From Clostridia bacterium (lineage in GTDB: Bacteria; Bacillota; Clostridia; Christensenellales; Borkfalkiaceae): DNA of 64,000 nt. The stretch spans positions 271,700 to 335,699 of the forward strand of contig JAFTSN010000001.1 in the NCBI GenBank assembly GCA_017467275.1, given 5' to 3'. The notes beneath the pieces were generated by a model. The model made no database searches, was not told where the DNA came from, and saw only the letters and a program-made list of their open reading frames with translations. Position numbers and translations under genes: made by a program. Below, piece by piece: positions 43,701-52,800 of the stretch (position 1 is its first letter; every line of letters begins with the position of its first letter).

Positions 43701-45385
43701 GCTCTCCCTCCGTTTTTGACCGTCTCGAATATCTTCCCGTTCTCCACGTTCCAAACCTTATCCGCGATTGCAAGCGCCGCGGGGCGGTGCGTGACGATCA
43801 AACAGGTCTTGTCCGTCATCGCGCCGATATTTTCCAGCACCTTTTTCTCCGTTTCGCCATCGAGCGCGGAAGTCGCCTCGTCAAGAAGCAACACAGATCT
43901 TTCGGACAGCAACGCACGCGCGATTGCTAGCCGCTGAAGCTGCCCCTCGGAGAGCCCGCCGCCACGTTCCCGAAGCGGTGTATTCAAGCCCTCGGGCAAT
44001 TCCCCGACGAACTCCGCACAGGCGGCTTTGAGCGCCTTTTCGATTTTATCCGCCAAAGCCCGCTCGTCCGTACACTCGGAGAAGAAGGTGAGATTTTCAT
44101 AGATCGTGCCCGAAAATAGGAAATTCCCCTGCGGCACGTAAGCAAACAGCCCTCTGTGTTCCGCGCCGATTTTTTCAAATTGTCCTTTCCCGTCCCGAAT
44201 ATAAACGCCGCCGCTTTCGGGCAAATAAACGTCCAATATAAGCTTAAAGAGCGTGCTCTTTCCCGAACCAGAAGCGCCCGTTATGCAAACGGTCTCCCCC
44301 ATGTCCATGCTTGCATTTGCCCCCGCAAAAACGGCGTCTCTGCCGTAGCTAAAAGAAAGGTCTTTCACGGCGATTCCCGCCGCATTGATTCCTCTTTTCG
44401 CTTCTCCTAAGGACTCGGTGGGAAGCTCGTCCGTTTCGGAGAGCCTCTCCCCGCTCGCCGCCCGTGCATAGCAGACGGGAAGCACCGCCGAAAAGGACGC
44501 GAACGGATGCTGAAGCTGTCCCAATAAAAGCACGACGGAGAGAATGGAGCCATAATCCGATTCCCCCTTTAACACACGAATACTGCACCATACGACAGCC
44601 AAGATCATGCCCGCATTGCTGAGAAAGGAGAACGCCGCGTGTGTGCCTGAACGCAACAAATTGCGCTGCATACGCTTCCGATAATACCCACTCAAAATAT
44701 CGCGGGATTTTTCCTCCATACGCTCCTGCGCGCCATAGGCTTTCAAGGTCAACAGCGAAACAAAGCCCTCCTGCATAAAGGAACGGCTTTTGCCGTCCGC
44801 CTCCATGAGCTCCTTATGGTAACGCTTCATCTTTCGACGGAGCACCGCCGAAATACAGCCGACCGCCACACCGCCCGCCGTGAACACTGCCGTAAACAGC
44901 GGATTGATGGTGGCAAGCGCACTGATCGCCCCCACGCATTGAACGATCATTCCCGCGACGGCGGGCATGATACTCACCGTGTCCGCAGCAACCTCGTTGA
45001 CGTCCGCGGTCATGCGGTTGAGCAGATCGCCGCTGTGATATTTTTCCACGCTCGAATAATCCGCGCAAAGCAATCTGCCGAACAGTCTAATACGAAGTCC
45101 CACCGTGATTTTAGCGCGGTATTTTTCCGCAAAATACACCGAAAGCGTGCTCGCGAGCACCCTTAAAAAGACAATCCCGAGCAAAATTCCCGCAAACAAA
45201 AGAAGGAGAGCCTTATCCTCCTTCTCCGCGCCGTTTATAAGATACCGCACGAGATAGGCGAACGCCAACGAAAGGAGCGTCGAAACAATCCCGAGCGCAG
45301 TTAAAAAGACAATGTTCCCCCGATAGGGGCGCATTTCCCTCTTCAACCATTCTTTTCCCTTTTTGGATATTTTCTTATCCTCCAT
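43697..45385 (-). CDS. ABC exporter, permease-ATPase fusion (ABCB type)
   Basis: 562-aa half-transporter. Six membrane helices (about 20-300) are followed by an ATPase domain with Walker A GASGSGKST, signature LSEGQLQR (Glu replacing the second Gly of LSGGQ), and Walker B VLLLDEATSALD. There is no N-terminal C39 peptidase domain, so any leader must be removed by another enzyme; an S26-like peptidase lies 20 bp upstream. It probably exports the product of this operon. Confidence 0.9.
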   Translation of the reverse strand: MEDKKISKKGKEWLKREMRPYRGNIVFLTALGIVSTLLSLAFAYLVRYLINGAEKEDKALLLLFAGILLGIVFLRVLASTLSVYFAEKYRAKITVGLRIRLFGRLLCADYSSVEKYHSGDLLNRMTADVNEVAADTVSIMPAVAGMIVQCVGAISALATINPLFTAVFTAGGVAVGCISAVLRRKMKRYHKELMEADGKSRSFMQEGFVSLLTLKAYGAQERMEEKSRDILSGYYRKRMQRNLLRSGTHAAFSFLSNAGMILAVVWCSIRVLKGESDYGSILSVVLLLGQLQHPFASFSAVLPVCYARAASGERLSETDELPTESLGEAKRGINAAGIAVKDLSFSYGRDAVFAGANASMDMGETVCITGASGSGKSTLFKLILDVYLPESGGVYIRDGKGQFEKIGAEHRGLFAYVPQGNFLFSGTIYENLTFFSECTDERALADKIEKALKAACAEFVGELPEGLNTPLRERGGGLSEGQLQRLAIARALLSERSVLLLDEATSALDGETEKKVLENIGAMTDKTCLIVTHRPAALAIADKVWNVENGKIFETVKNGGRA

Positions 45386-45405
45386 CGCCTTATCCCTTTT
45401 GCCGC

Positions 45406-45861
45406 TTATTTACGCCCAAGGATCCTTTTTGCGATCCCCTTGAGCTTCCAGACAATCCGCTTGAAAAAACGACGGACGGGATAGTTTCTCACCCGTCTTT
45501 TCGCGTATTTCAAATACCGTTTATCCGTGCATAAAATATGCTTATCTCCGCGGAAATACTCCGTCAGAACACCGATGACCGCCTCCTCGGGCACAATCTC
45601 GTCTGCATAGCAGTTATCGCCGCGGATAATATATCCCGTCTCCGTCAGCTTGAGAACGCGGTGCAAAACGTAAGCTTCTCCCCGCCTGTATAACGCAACG
45701 TCATAGGGAGAAAGCCGCGCCGTCTTTTTCAAAACGACGATACTGTCCCTGCCCGTTTTGAGCATGGGAAGCATACTCACGCCCGTGGTCGGTCCCACGT
45801 ACTTTCCCTCGCGCTCCAAAACGTCCTCAATTTTCAGTTTTACCGTCGCGCCCGTCTGCAA
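45406..45861 (-). CDS. S24/S26-like serine peptidase (signal-peptidase fold) of the peptide operon
   Basis: 151 aa. Ser29 in 'TTGVSMLPML' matches the signal peptidase nucleophile. 'YVLHRVL' supplies His67 where SipW-type enzymes use a Ser-His dyad, and 'IIRGDNCYADEIV' carries the GDN motif (81-83). There is no N-terminal membrane anchor; instead the last 40 residues are strongly basic and amphipathic ('VRRFFKRIVWKLKGIAKR'), possibly resting on the inner membrane face. TTG at 45861 is preferred since AAGGAG lies 8 nt upstream; GTG three codons earlier overlaps that site. A leader peptidase role for the operon's product is inferred. Confidence 0.78.
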   Translation of the reverse strand: MQTGATVKLKIEDVLEREGKYVGPTTGVSMLPMLKTGRDSIVVLKKTARLSPYDVALYRRGEAYVLHRVLKLTETGYIIRGDNCYADEIVPEEAVIGVLTEYFRGDKHILCTDKRYLKYAKRRVRNYPVRRFFKRIVWKLKGIAKRILGRK

Positions 45862-45882
45862 GCCGTTCACTCCTTGTTTGTT

Positions 45883-46152
45883 TTAAACCGTGAATTTATT
45901 CTCTTTCAAAACGTTCACGAACGTCGCAACGTCGCGGCTTGCCGTCTCCTCGTCGACCTCGTATTCTGCCAACAGCGCGGCAACAGCCTCCTCTTCCGTG
46001 TGCGCCGTCGTGAAGAAATTCCAAAGGAAGCCCCCGCTTTCGTTGAGCTTGATCATACCGTGAAAGCTCTTGCTCGTCTCCCCGATAGGAACGACGATGT
46101 TTTCGCCGCCCACCTTTCTCACAACAAAGCCTTTTTTAATCTGAATTTTCAT
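45883..46152 (-). CDS. PqqD-family peptide recognition protein (RRE-like)
   Basis: 89-aa PqqD-fold protein. Pattern 'FVVRKVGGENIVVPIGE' (beta strands), 'LNESGGFLWNFF' and 'VDEETASRDVATFVNVLKENKFTV' (helices) is characteristic. PqqD-type domains bind leader peptides of RiPP precursors and hand them to modifying enzymes, so this gene is the main argument that the operon modifies a peptide. It lies 4 bp downstream of the HPr-kinase-like gene. Confidence 0.88.
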   Translation of the reverse strand: MKIQIKKGFVVRKVGGENIVVPIGETSKSFHGMIKLNESGGFLWNFFTTAHTEEEAVAALLAEYEVDEETASRDVATFVNVLKENKFTV

Positions 46153-46156
46153 TTTT

Positions 46157-46888
46157 TTACCCCTTTTTTATGATTTTTTCCTCGAACTTTTTGCCCGTCA
46201 TTCCCTCGAAAGAGGTCTTTGCCGCCTCGGTCGAGATATCGCATTTCATGAGCCACGCGGGGACGCTCGTCACAAGCTGATCGGCAAGAAAGAGGGTCTT
46301 TTCCGCGCCCTCCTCGTCCGTCGGCAAGAGAAGCTGGGTGAAAATACGGTTGACCACCTCGCCGCTTGAAAGCCGCGTAAGCTCGTTCACCTTCGCCTGC
46401 TCGAGGAAGCACAGCCCCTTTAACGGCGTCTTGTCCTTACACCCTCTACCCTCTTTGCCCATCCAAGGCGTTCCGTAGGCGATAAATTCCGTTCCGTTCC
46501 AATGGATCACGGGCTTGTCGCCGTTGATAATCCTCGAGCCCTCTAAATTCTCCAGCCAAAGATTGGTGTGCGTGGATTTCCCCGTGCCGCTCTTTCCCAA
46601 AAACGCATACCCCTCGCCCTCGAAATCTAGCACGGCGGCATGCATCAAAAAGCGGTCGAATTTGGGCATTTGCAAGCAGATTTCACGATATAAACAGATA
46701 TTCTCGATGTAGCCGTCCGAATACCCCGGCGATGCGGCTTTCTCCTCATGAAAGGCTTCCCGCGACACTTCCGCGACGATATCCCAAGGGGACGACTGAT
46801 CGGCAGACAGATATTTCTCGCAAAATCTGTCCGTGTAAGCACATCTGTTTTTGATAAGGACCCTCAAGTCCGCAATGTCGTAAATCAT
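46157..46888 (-). CDS. HPr-kinase-like P-loop protein of the peptide operon
   Basis: 243 aa. P-loop GKSGTGKST (98-106) in the setting 'MHAAVLDFEGEGYAFLGKSG', followed by 'NGDKPVIH' (a likely Walker B-like/Asp motif) and 'GTPWMGKEG'. This matches the HPrK-like proteins found beside PqqD, where a relative in the paeninodin lasso cluster phosphorylates a Ser of the precursor. It lacks the full HprK N-terminal domain and is not the catabolite-repression kinase. Second gene of the operon, 37 bp after the small lipoprotein. Confidence 0.85.
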   Translation of the reverse strand: MIYDIADLRVLIKNRCAYTDRFCEKYLSADQSSPWDIVAEVSREAFHEEKAASPGYSDGYIENICLYREICLQMPKFDRFLMHAAVLDFEGEGYAFLGKSGTGKSTHTNLWLENLEGSRIINGDKPVIHWNGTEFIAYGTPWMGKEGRGCKDKTPLKGLCFLEQAKVNELTRLSSGEVVNRIFTQLLLPTDEEGAEKTLFLADQLVTSVPAWLMKCDISTEAAKTSFEGMTGKKFEEKIIKKG

Positions 46889-46925
46889 CTATCCTCTCCC
46901 CCCGTTCGGCACGAAGCTTCTTTTC

Positions 46926-47066
46926 TCAATAGAAATCCGACCACGTCTCCTCGTCGGAGTTTTTTTTCGAGGAACAGCCCGCAAGCGTAAACGCGGAAGC
47001 AAACAGAAAAACCGCCGCCAAAAGCACGATTATCCGTTTCAAAAATTTCCCGTAATTCTTTCGCAT
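46926..47066 (-). CDS. 46-aa lipoprotein heading the HPrK/PqqD operon; possible precursor
   Basis: A short reading frame read directly from the sequence. Met, basic N-region (RKNYGKFLKR), hydrophobic helix, lipobox LAGC (Cys31), then a 15-residue tail SSKKNSDEETWSDFY. The promoter at 47109-47137 points at it and GGGGGAG lies upstream, so it is the first gene of the operon. The tail is rich in Ser, Thr, Tyr and acidic residues, which a kinase-like enzyme could modify. It may be the substrate of this operon or merely a small lipoprotein; the sequence alone does not decide. Confidence 0.65.
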   Translation of the reverse strand: MRKNYGKFLKRIIVLLAAVFLFASAFTLAGCSSKKNSDEETWSDFY

Positions 47067-47108
47067 AAAACGTTTTCTCCCCCGCCGCTTCGCGCGACCG
47101 TACAACTT

Positions 47109-47137
47109 ATTATACCTTATCCGAAAAAAAAGTGCAA
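47109..47137 (-). promoter_or_regulatory. Promoter of the HPrK/PqqD operon
   Basis: Minus strand TTGCAC (47137-47132), 17 bp, TATAAT (47114-47109), 40 bp ahead of the small lipoprotein ATG. Confidence 0.75.
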
Positions 47138-47177
47138 GTATTTCCGCACGCTTCCCGTAAAAAACAGCATGCCGCGC

Positions 47178-47210
47178 AAAAAAATCACGGCGCGTTTATA
47201 AAACGCGCCG
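47178..47210 (-). terminator. Terminator of the 127-aa lipoprotein gene
   Basis: Perfect 10-bp stem CGGCGCGTTT/AAACGCGCCG (47188-47197, 47201-47210), 3-nt loop; on the minus strand it is followed by a T-run. Confidence 0.85.
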
Positions 47211-47233
47211 CATTTTTGAGCGATATTCCGTTT

Positions 47234-47617
47234 TTAATCGGTGAAATCCTCGATGCCGTCCTCGCTGCCCGAATAAACCCACTTGCCGTCGCGAATCGCC
47301 GTGCCTTTCGCACCGAACCTATTCATGAGCGCATCCCAATCGGCAATCGCCGCCTTCGCGTCCTTCACGCTGTCAAAGCGCACCGCGATCAGGGAATCGA
47401 TCGAAAGTCCGTCCCTCTTGGTGGCGTTGATGCCGCCGACCGCGCCGTCGATATCCAACGCGTCGAGCACGTCCTCATCGATTGAAAGCACGGTGTAACC
47501 CTCTTTTGCCATTTTCTTTTTCGCTTTTTCAACACTCGACGGCACGCAAGCCACGAGCGCAAAAAGCGTCATCGTCATCGCAAGTGCAAGAAAAATCTTT
47601 TTCAATGCCTTTTTCAT
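47234..47617 (-). CDS. Small lipoprotein of unknown function
   Basis: 127 aa. Basic N-region, hydrophobic helix and lipobox LVAC (Cys24), then a small soluble domain of about 100 residues with alternating strands and helices ('YTVLSIDEDVLDALD', 'SLIAVRFDSVKDAKAAIADWDALM'), resembling a ferredoxin-like fold. I do not recognise the family. It has its own consensus promoter and terminator, so it is a single-gene unit between two surface-related operons. Confidence 0.75.
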   Translation of the reverse strand: MKKALKKIFLALAMTMTLFALVACVPSSVEKAKKKMAKEGYTVLSIDEDVLDALDIDGAVGGINATKRDGLSIDSLIAVRFDSVKDAKAAIADWDALMNRFGAKGTAIRDGKWVYSGSEDGIEDFTD

Positions 47618-47686
47618 ACTGTTGTCCTCCGAATTTATGAATTGTCAAGCACACAATCCTATATATTATGTGCTTTTGTTGGAGAC

Positions 47687-47715
47687 ATTATAACAGATTT
47701 TTCCGTTCCTGTCAA
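47687..47715 (-). promoter_or_regulatory. Promoter of the 127-aa lipoprotein gene
   Basis: Minus strand TTGACA (47715-47710), 17 bp, TATAAT (47692-47687); GGAGGA lies before the ATG. Confidence 0.8.
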
Positions 47716-47819
47716 TACCTAGAAAGAAAATTTCTTCTTTATTCTTTAAAAAACAACCGTTCCGTCCGAGCAGATCACTTTCGCCCATGGCTGACTCGAA
47801 AAAACATACACTTTCATAA

Positions 47820-50800
47820 TTACCAGCGAACCATACGAAAGCCTCTCCTCAGATAATTCGCCGCAGCAGAGGTGTCCAAAAGCTCGTTCGTTACCGAATC
47901 ATAAAAACCGCCACCCTCTGACTCGGGATAAAAAAGATTCCAATAGTTGCCTATATTCTTAAAGGTTGCACTTTTCAGTTTGCTACAACCGTAAAACACA
48001 CACTCCTCAATACTATATATATTCTCGGGAATCACGATACTCGTCAAGCTACTACAGCCATAGAAAGTATATTCTTTGAGTTCGTATAAGCTTTCGGGAA
48101 GCAGAATACTTTCCAGATTATTGCAGTTGTAGAAAGCACTAAAACCGATAGTCGTTACACTTTCGGGTAACACAATACTTTCCAGATTATTGCAGTTGTA
48201 GAAAGCACTATCACCGATATTTTTCACGCCATCAGGAATTATAAGACTTTTTAAACCGCTACACCCATAGAATGAACCAGCGCCTATACTTTTTACCCCG
48301 TTTAAAAGTGTTATCTCGCTCAAACCACTACAATTATAGAAAGAGGAGAAAATATTTCCACGCGTAACGGTAATCGATTTCAATTCGGAAGGGATATAAA
48401 AAGTATATTCATCATTGGAAGGGATATATCTATCAATAAGTTCTTCAAAATAAAAATACGTTTGTGTCGTTGCGGTTCCCCCCGTATAACTTTCACTTCC
48501 AAACATATGTCCAAATAGATTAGCGGCTCCAGCATTGCTCCCCGCCAAAAAAGGCAACGTCATACTCGTCAAGCGGCTACATCCCCCAAATACCTCATAC
48601 CCGAGCGAAGTTACACTATCGGGAACCGTCACACTCGTAAAAAGACAATATTTAAAAGCCCCGCTACCGATTGAGGTTATACTCTCGGGAATATCAATAC
48701 TTGAAATAGCGCAATCGTAAAACGCATAATTGCCAATGCTTTTACATGTGCTCCCCTCTTCAAAAATGATATTATTAACGTTAAGATAATAGCACATATA
48801 TGCGGGAATCTTTTTCACGCTCGCGCCTATTATCAGTTTAACGCCGTTCCGATCGCCTCCCCCGAAAGGGGAATACGTCTCATCGCTAAAATCCGCACAC
48901 TCTGCGGCGTTATAATTAACCTCTGACAAAGCGGAACAATTAGAAAATGCACCCTTTTCTATAGTTTTTACTCCTTTCCCGATTGTCACGCTCGTCAAAT
49001 ACCTACAGCCGCTAAAAGCAGAAGCCCCAATGGAAGTCACTCTATCCCCTATTATCGCTTTCATTAAACAAGGAATATTATCGTCCTCAAAAACGTTCAC
49101 ACCGTCGTACCAATAAAACGCCTTGGAAGCGATCGTCGTCACGGGAACCCCTCCGATATATTCGGGAATCCACATCGTCGAACCGCCGTGAAATCCTTTG
49201 ATCGTAACCGAATAATTCCCGCTGTAATCAAAATCGGTAGGCTTATCTTCTTCCGACCACCAAGCATATAATGTTCTACTTCTCGCAGGCATACTTGTTT
49301 CTGTAAATTTCGTGGCTAATCCGCTATCCGTAAACCACCCGCCAAAGGTATATTCTCCCCTTTCCCCATTGGGAAGATCAAGCGGCGCCTGATATTTCAG
49401 GCTCATTTTTGCTATGGAAGCACCACCGTTCGCGACAAAAGTAATAGAATAAACGTTTCTTGTATAATAATACTCAAGCAGGGTCGAGCCGTCTGCCTCT
49501 ATTTTGATCTCCGTCGCTTCGGGCGAAGTAAAACCCGTCGATTGTTTGACATCGGGCGTCACGTAGGAATCCGCCTCACCCTCGAGATTCTCCGTGTAGA
49601 CAAGCGTATAATTTTCATCCTCCACGTTTTCAAAATAATGATTTACGACGTAAACGACGTCCGTGCGAGCCGTCCATTTCGCTGTAAGCGTGACCAAGCC
49701 CTCTTCATTTGCGTAACTCCAAACGCCGTCCGTAATTTTAACGGCTCCGACATACCACCCCTCAAAGCTATACCCGACTCGCTCCGCGCTCGCAAGGATA
49801 AATTCCTCGCCGTAAACCGCCGTATCGCTCTCCTTGGAGGCTACGCCGCCGTTCGCGTCATACGTCACGGCATATTCGTTCGCGCGCCATTTTGCGTACA
49901 GTGTGAGACTTTCGCCGGGCATAGTAACAAGCTTATATTCGCTTGTCAAAGTGGAATCAAACCAGCCGACAAACGTCTTTCCCTCCAATACGGGATCTTG
50001 TATAAAAAGCTCGCTTCCGTAATCCTGCGTGATACTATCCCTACTTTCTCCATTGTTCAAAACAAAGGATATAGTATATTGATTGATGCACCAATGCGCC
50101 GTGTAATTCAACTCCCCGACCGTGCCGAGAGAAACGGTAACACTCCATTCAGGCGTATCGCCGTTCGAGCCAGTCCAGCCGAGGAAGGTATAGCCCTCCT
50201 TGCTCGGCTCCGAAAGGGTAAACTCGCTTTCAATGTGATATTCGGTCGGATTTGCCGCAATTCCGCCGTCCAGCTCATAGACAATCGAAAACAGAATAGG
50301 CTCCCAAACAGCCGTCAGCTCGATATCCTCCGCCCACGAAGCGTTGATCTCCGTTACTATGCTGCCTTTATAAGACCAGCCGACAAACTCGCAATATTCT
50401 CTCGTCGGCGCATTCAGCGCGATGTTGCCACCCGTTGTCAAATACATATAAGGATTTTCACGATCATTCTCGCCACCGTTCAAAACGTACGTAACGTAAA
50501 ACTCCGTCGCCTCTGCCGTCGTTACCGTCAAACCGCTACTCGTCGTTCCAAACGGCGTGGTTTTCGTTTTCGCAACGCGTTGGTAGAATGTATATTGCGT
50601 GGAATATTGGAGGTTTTCAAACACGTTACTTTCTTGCCAATGCACTCCGTCGAGACTATACTCATAACTCTCAAGCTTCGTTAAAACAACCGAGCGCGCG
50701 CCAATCTCCTCCGCGACGGGTGCGTCGCCTTTTATGTAGCCCGAATCACACACCGTACAATCACGGTATCTCGTGTTGTATCCGCCCGAACATTGGCTAC

Positions 50801-52781
50801 AATTCACCCACGTTCTCGTGCCAATATTACCACAAGAACGACAGGTCCAATAATTGATGCCAACCCCTGTTATACTTTGCATAAAACCGAGTGTACTGCG
50901 ACAAGAACTGCATTTTTCCCAACCGCCTTCACCACTGCAATCACAACAATATTCCTTATAGGTATACCACCCGTCGCCCTCGCAGGTTTCGCACATCTTT
51001 TCCCACATAGCAAAGAAAGTCACGTGGAAATCGGAAGTAAATTTATCGCCCGCCTGATAGACGGTTTCCTCATGCAGATTGTTCCAGCCCACGAAAACGT
51101 AGCCCTCTCTCGTCGGCTTTTCTGTGGGTAAAGTCAAGCTTTCCCCTTTACATTTCGTTTGACTGTACGGCTCGTTCATGCCGCCGTTGGCGTTATATTT
51201 TACGTCGTAATACGCGCTCTCCATTTGCTCGTATTGAGCGGTGTAAACGATATCCCCCTCCGCAACCGAAACCTCGGGCGACCAACCGATGAAGTTATAT
51301 TCGTAAGCACTCCCTTCTTTCTCTCGTCTCGGATCTAAAAAAGCGTAATAATACGGTTCTTCGCCGTAAAGAACCTCTTCCGTCTCCAACAAGCTACCAT
51401 CGTAGTTTACCCACGTCACCGTGTAGACGTTTCGGGTATAGAACAACTGCAAGACAAGCGTTCCGTCGGGTGCAATATTGCCGCTTGCCGTGCTATCTGC
51501 TTCATTATAAGTAAAATGCTCAAACTCTTTAATTTCAGCAAAAGCAATCGTATCCGTTTCGCCCGATTCATACGTGCTTTCCTCGTGCGTATATCCGTAG
51601 TCAAGCGTCTCAAAATAATATTCCACGCGATAGGCGGTGTCTTTATTCGTCGTCCAACTTGCCGTGACCGTCGTGTTTTCCGTAATCGGCTCGCTAAAAT
51701 CGTAATCCCAGCCCGCAAACGTATAGCCCGTGCGCGCCGTCTGCGGCTCGCTCGCACAGGAATCCTCCTCCACCGTCTGGCTTTCGACCGTCTCGCCGCC
51801 GTCTACGTCAAAGACAACCTCATACATCGGTCGGCGACGGATCACAACCGTATAAACGTTGATGGGCTCGCCGTCCACCGTTTCGATAACGTACACCTTA
51901 TTGTCTCCGATCGAAAGAGCGATCGTTTTGCTCTCGATTTTCTCGTCGCCGCTAATATCCCAACTTACGGTATATTTCGTCTTTCCTTTCGTCCCGATTT
52001 CGCCGATAAACGAAAACGTTTCCGTTTGATTGGACACTTTTCCGTATACGTTAGCGCCATTCACCATCAACGTCTTAAACCAAAACCCGTTTTCCACCAA
52101 CATGGACCCCGCGTCGACGACCGTCTTTGTTTTCTTGCACCCCGCACGGTCGCATTCCGCCGTCTTTGTGCCGTCCTTTTCATAGGTGGCGTTATTATCC
52201 GAAACATAGTTGGTAAACGAATGCCCCTTGGCGGAATTTGCCTTCGTTCTCGTGTCCGTCTCCCCGCAATCCGAATGATCGCAAGTTGCCGTTTCCGTTC
52301 CGTCCTTCTCGCACTTGGCGTTATTATCCGAAACGTAGTCGGTAAACGAATGTCCCGTCGGCTCCTCATAGCCGTCGGTGTAGCGATCCCCGCAATCGCA
52401 GGTATACGTGATAAAGCCCTGCTCCGTACAAGTCGGGAGGGTTATAACCGCCGTATAATCGTGCCTATGTACCTCTTCTCCCGTATTCGTCACGGTTTTT
52501 GTGGCGTTACATCCCGAACGGTCGCACTTCGCTGTTTTTGTGCCGTCATTGTTTGAAACAAAGCTCGTAAACGAATGCCCGAGCGGCTCCACGTAATCTT
52601 TGTTACGGATTTTGCCGCAGGTACAAAGGTATTTTGTGAAGCCCTGCTCGGTGCAGGTCGGGGCGGTTGGAACCGTCACGTAATCGTGCTTATGCTTAGC
52701 CCCCTTTTCACAGGCGGCAAACCCCAACGCACACGCGCATACGCACAGTGCCGTCAACAATTTCTTCAAGCCTTTTTTCAT
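47820..52781 (-). CDS. Giant InlB-repeat / leucine-rich-repeat surface lipoprotein
   Basis: 1653 aa. Lipoprotein signal ending GFAAC. Order: His/Cys repeats (about 30-215) with 'PTCTEQGF' then CxCG and 'GHSFTxxVSxN' units; many InlB B-type repeats ('GYTFAGWDYDF', 'GYVFVGWNN', 'GKTFVGWFDS') up to about 1200; inside them a Cys-rich segment (about 594-682) with CxxCxG motifs like the DnaJ zinc domain ('CETCEGDG', 'CSQCSGGY', 'CTVCDSGY'); then BspA-like LRR_5 repeats ('SIGNYAFYDCAISSIDIPES') to the end. Start 52781 has AAGGAG 9 nt upstream. It is exposed on the cell surface, probably for adhesion or ligand binding. It lies 19 bp downstream of a small HTH gene. Confidence 0.9.
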   Translation of the reverse strand: MKKGLKKLLTALCVCACALGFAACEKGAKHKHDYVTVPTAPTCTEQGFTKYLCTCGKIRNKDYVEPLGHSFTSFVSNNDGTKTAKCDRSGCNATKTVTNTGEEVHRHDYTAVITLPTCTEQGFITYTCDCGDRYTDGYEEPTGHSFTDYVSDNNAKCEKDGTETATCDHSDCGETDTRTKANSAKGHSFTNYVSDNNATYEKDGTKTAECDRAGCKKTKTVVDAGSMLVENGFWFKTLMVNGANVYGKVSNQTETFSFIGEIGTKGKTKYTVSWDISGDEKIESKTIALSIGDNKVYVIETVDGEPINVYTVVIRRRPMYEVVFDVDGGETVESQTVEEDSCASEPQTARTGYTFAGWDYDFSEPITENTTVTASWTTNKDTAYRVEYYFETLDYGYTHEESTYESGETDTIAFAEIKEFEHFTYNEADSTASGNIAPDGTLVLQLFYTRNVYTVTWVNYDGSLLETEEVLYGEEPYYYAFLDPRREKEGSAYEYNFIGWSPEVSVAEGDIVYTAQYEQMESAYYDVKYNANGGMNEPYSQTKCKGESLTLPTEKPTREGYVFVGWNNLHEETVYQAGDKFTSDFHVTFFAMWEKMCETCEGDGWYTYKEYCCDCSGEGGWEKCSSCRSTLGFMQSITGVGINYWTCRSCGNIGTRTWVNCSQCSGGYNTRYRDCTVCDSGYIKGDAPVAEEIGARSVVLTKLESYEYSLDGVHWQESNVFENLQYSTQYTFYQRVAKTKTTPFGTTSSGLTVTTAEATEFYVTYVLNGGENDRENPYMYLTTGGNIALNAPTREYCEFVGWSYKGSIVTEINASWAEDIELTAVWEPILFSIVYELDGGIAANPTEYHIESEFTLSEPSKEGYTFLGWTGSNGDTPEWSVTVSLGTVGELNYTAHWCINQYTISFVLNNGESRDSITQDYGSELFIQDPVLEGKTFVGWFDSTLTSEYKLVTMPGESLTLYAKWRANEYAVTYDANGGVASKESDTAVYGEEFILASAERVGYSFEGWYVGAVKITDGVWSYANEEGLVTLTAKWTARTDVVYVVNHYFENVEDENYTLVYTENLEGEADSYVTPDVKQSTGFTSPEATEIKIEADGSTLLEYYYTRNVYSITFVANGGASIAKMSLKYQAPLDLPNGERGEYTFGGWFTDSGLATKFTETSMPARSRTLYAWWSEEDKPTDFDYSGNYSVTIKGFHGGSTMWIPEYIGGVPVTTIASKAFYWYDGVNVFEDDNIPCLMKAIIGDRVTSIGASAFSGCRYLTSVTIGKGVKTIEKGAFSNCSALSEVNYNAAECADFSDETYSPFGGGDRNGVKLIIGASVKKIPAYMCYYLNVNNIIFEEGSTCKSIGNYAFYDCAISSIDIPESITSIGSGAFKYCLFTSVTVPDSVTSLGYEVFGGCSRLTSMTLPFLAGSNAGAANLFGHMFGSESYTGGTATTQTYFYFEELIDRYIPSNDEYTFYIPSELKSITVTRGNIFSSFYNCSGLSEITLLNGVKSIGAGSFYGCSGLKSLIIPDGVKNIGDSAFYNCNNLESIVLPESVTTIGFSAFYNCNNLESILLPESLYELKEYTFYGCSSLTSIVIPENIYSIEECVFYGCSKLKSATFKNIGNYWNLFYPESEGGGFYDSVTNELLDTSAAANYLRRGFRMVRW

Positions 52782-52800
52782 ACCCAAAGTCTCCTTTTTA

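Noticed and set aside
46157-46888. HPr kinase/phosphorylase of catabolite repression
   Set aside because: It lacks the N-terminal HprK domain and sits in a PqqD-type operon; the P-loop context matches the RiPP-associated group.
42438-47066. Classical lasso-peptide cluster
   Set aside because: No transglutaminase-like leader protease and no asparagine-synthetase-like cyclase are encoded nearby; only accessory-type genes are present.
51516-52556. 346-codon frame antisense to the giant lipoprotein
   Set aside because: Arises from the repeated codon pattern of the InlB region; Arg-rich with no domain.
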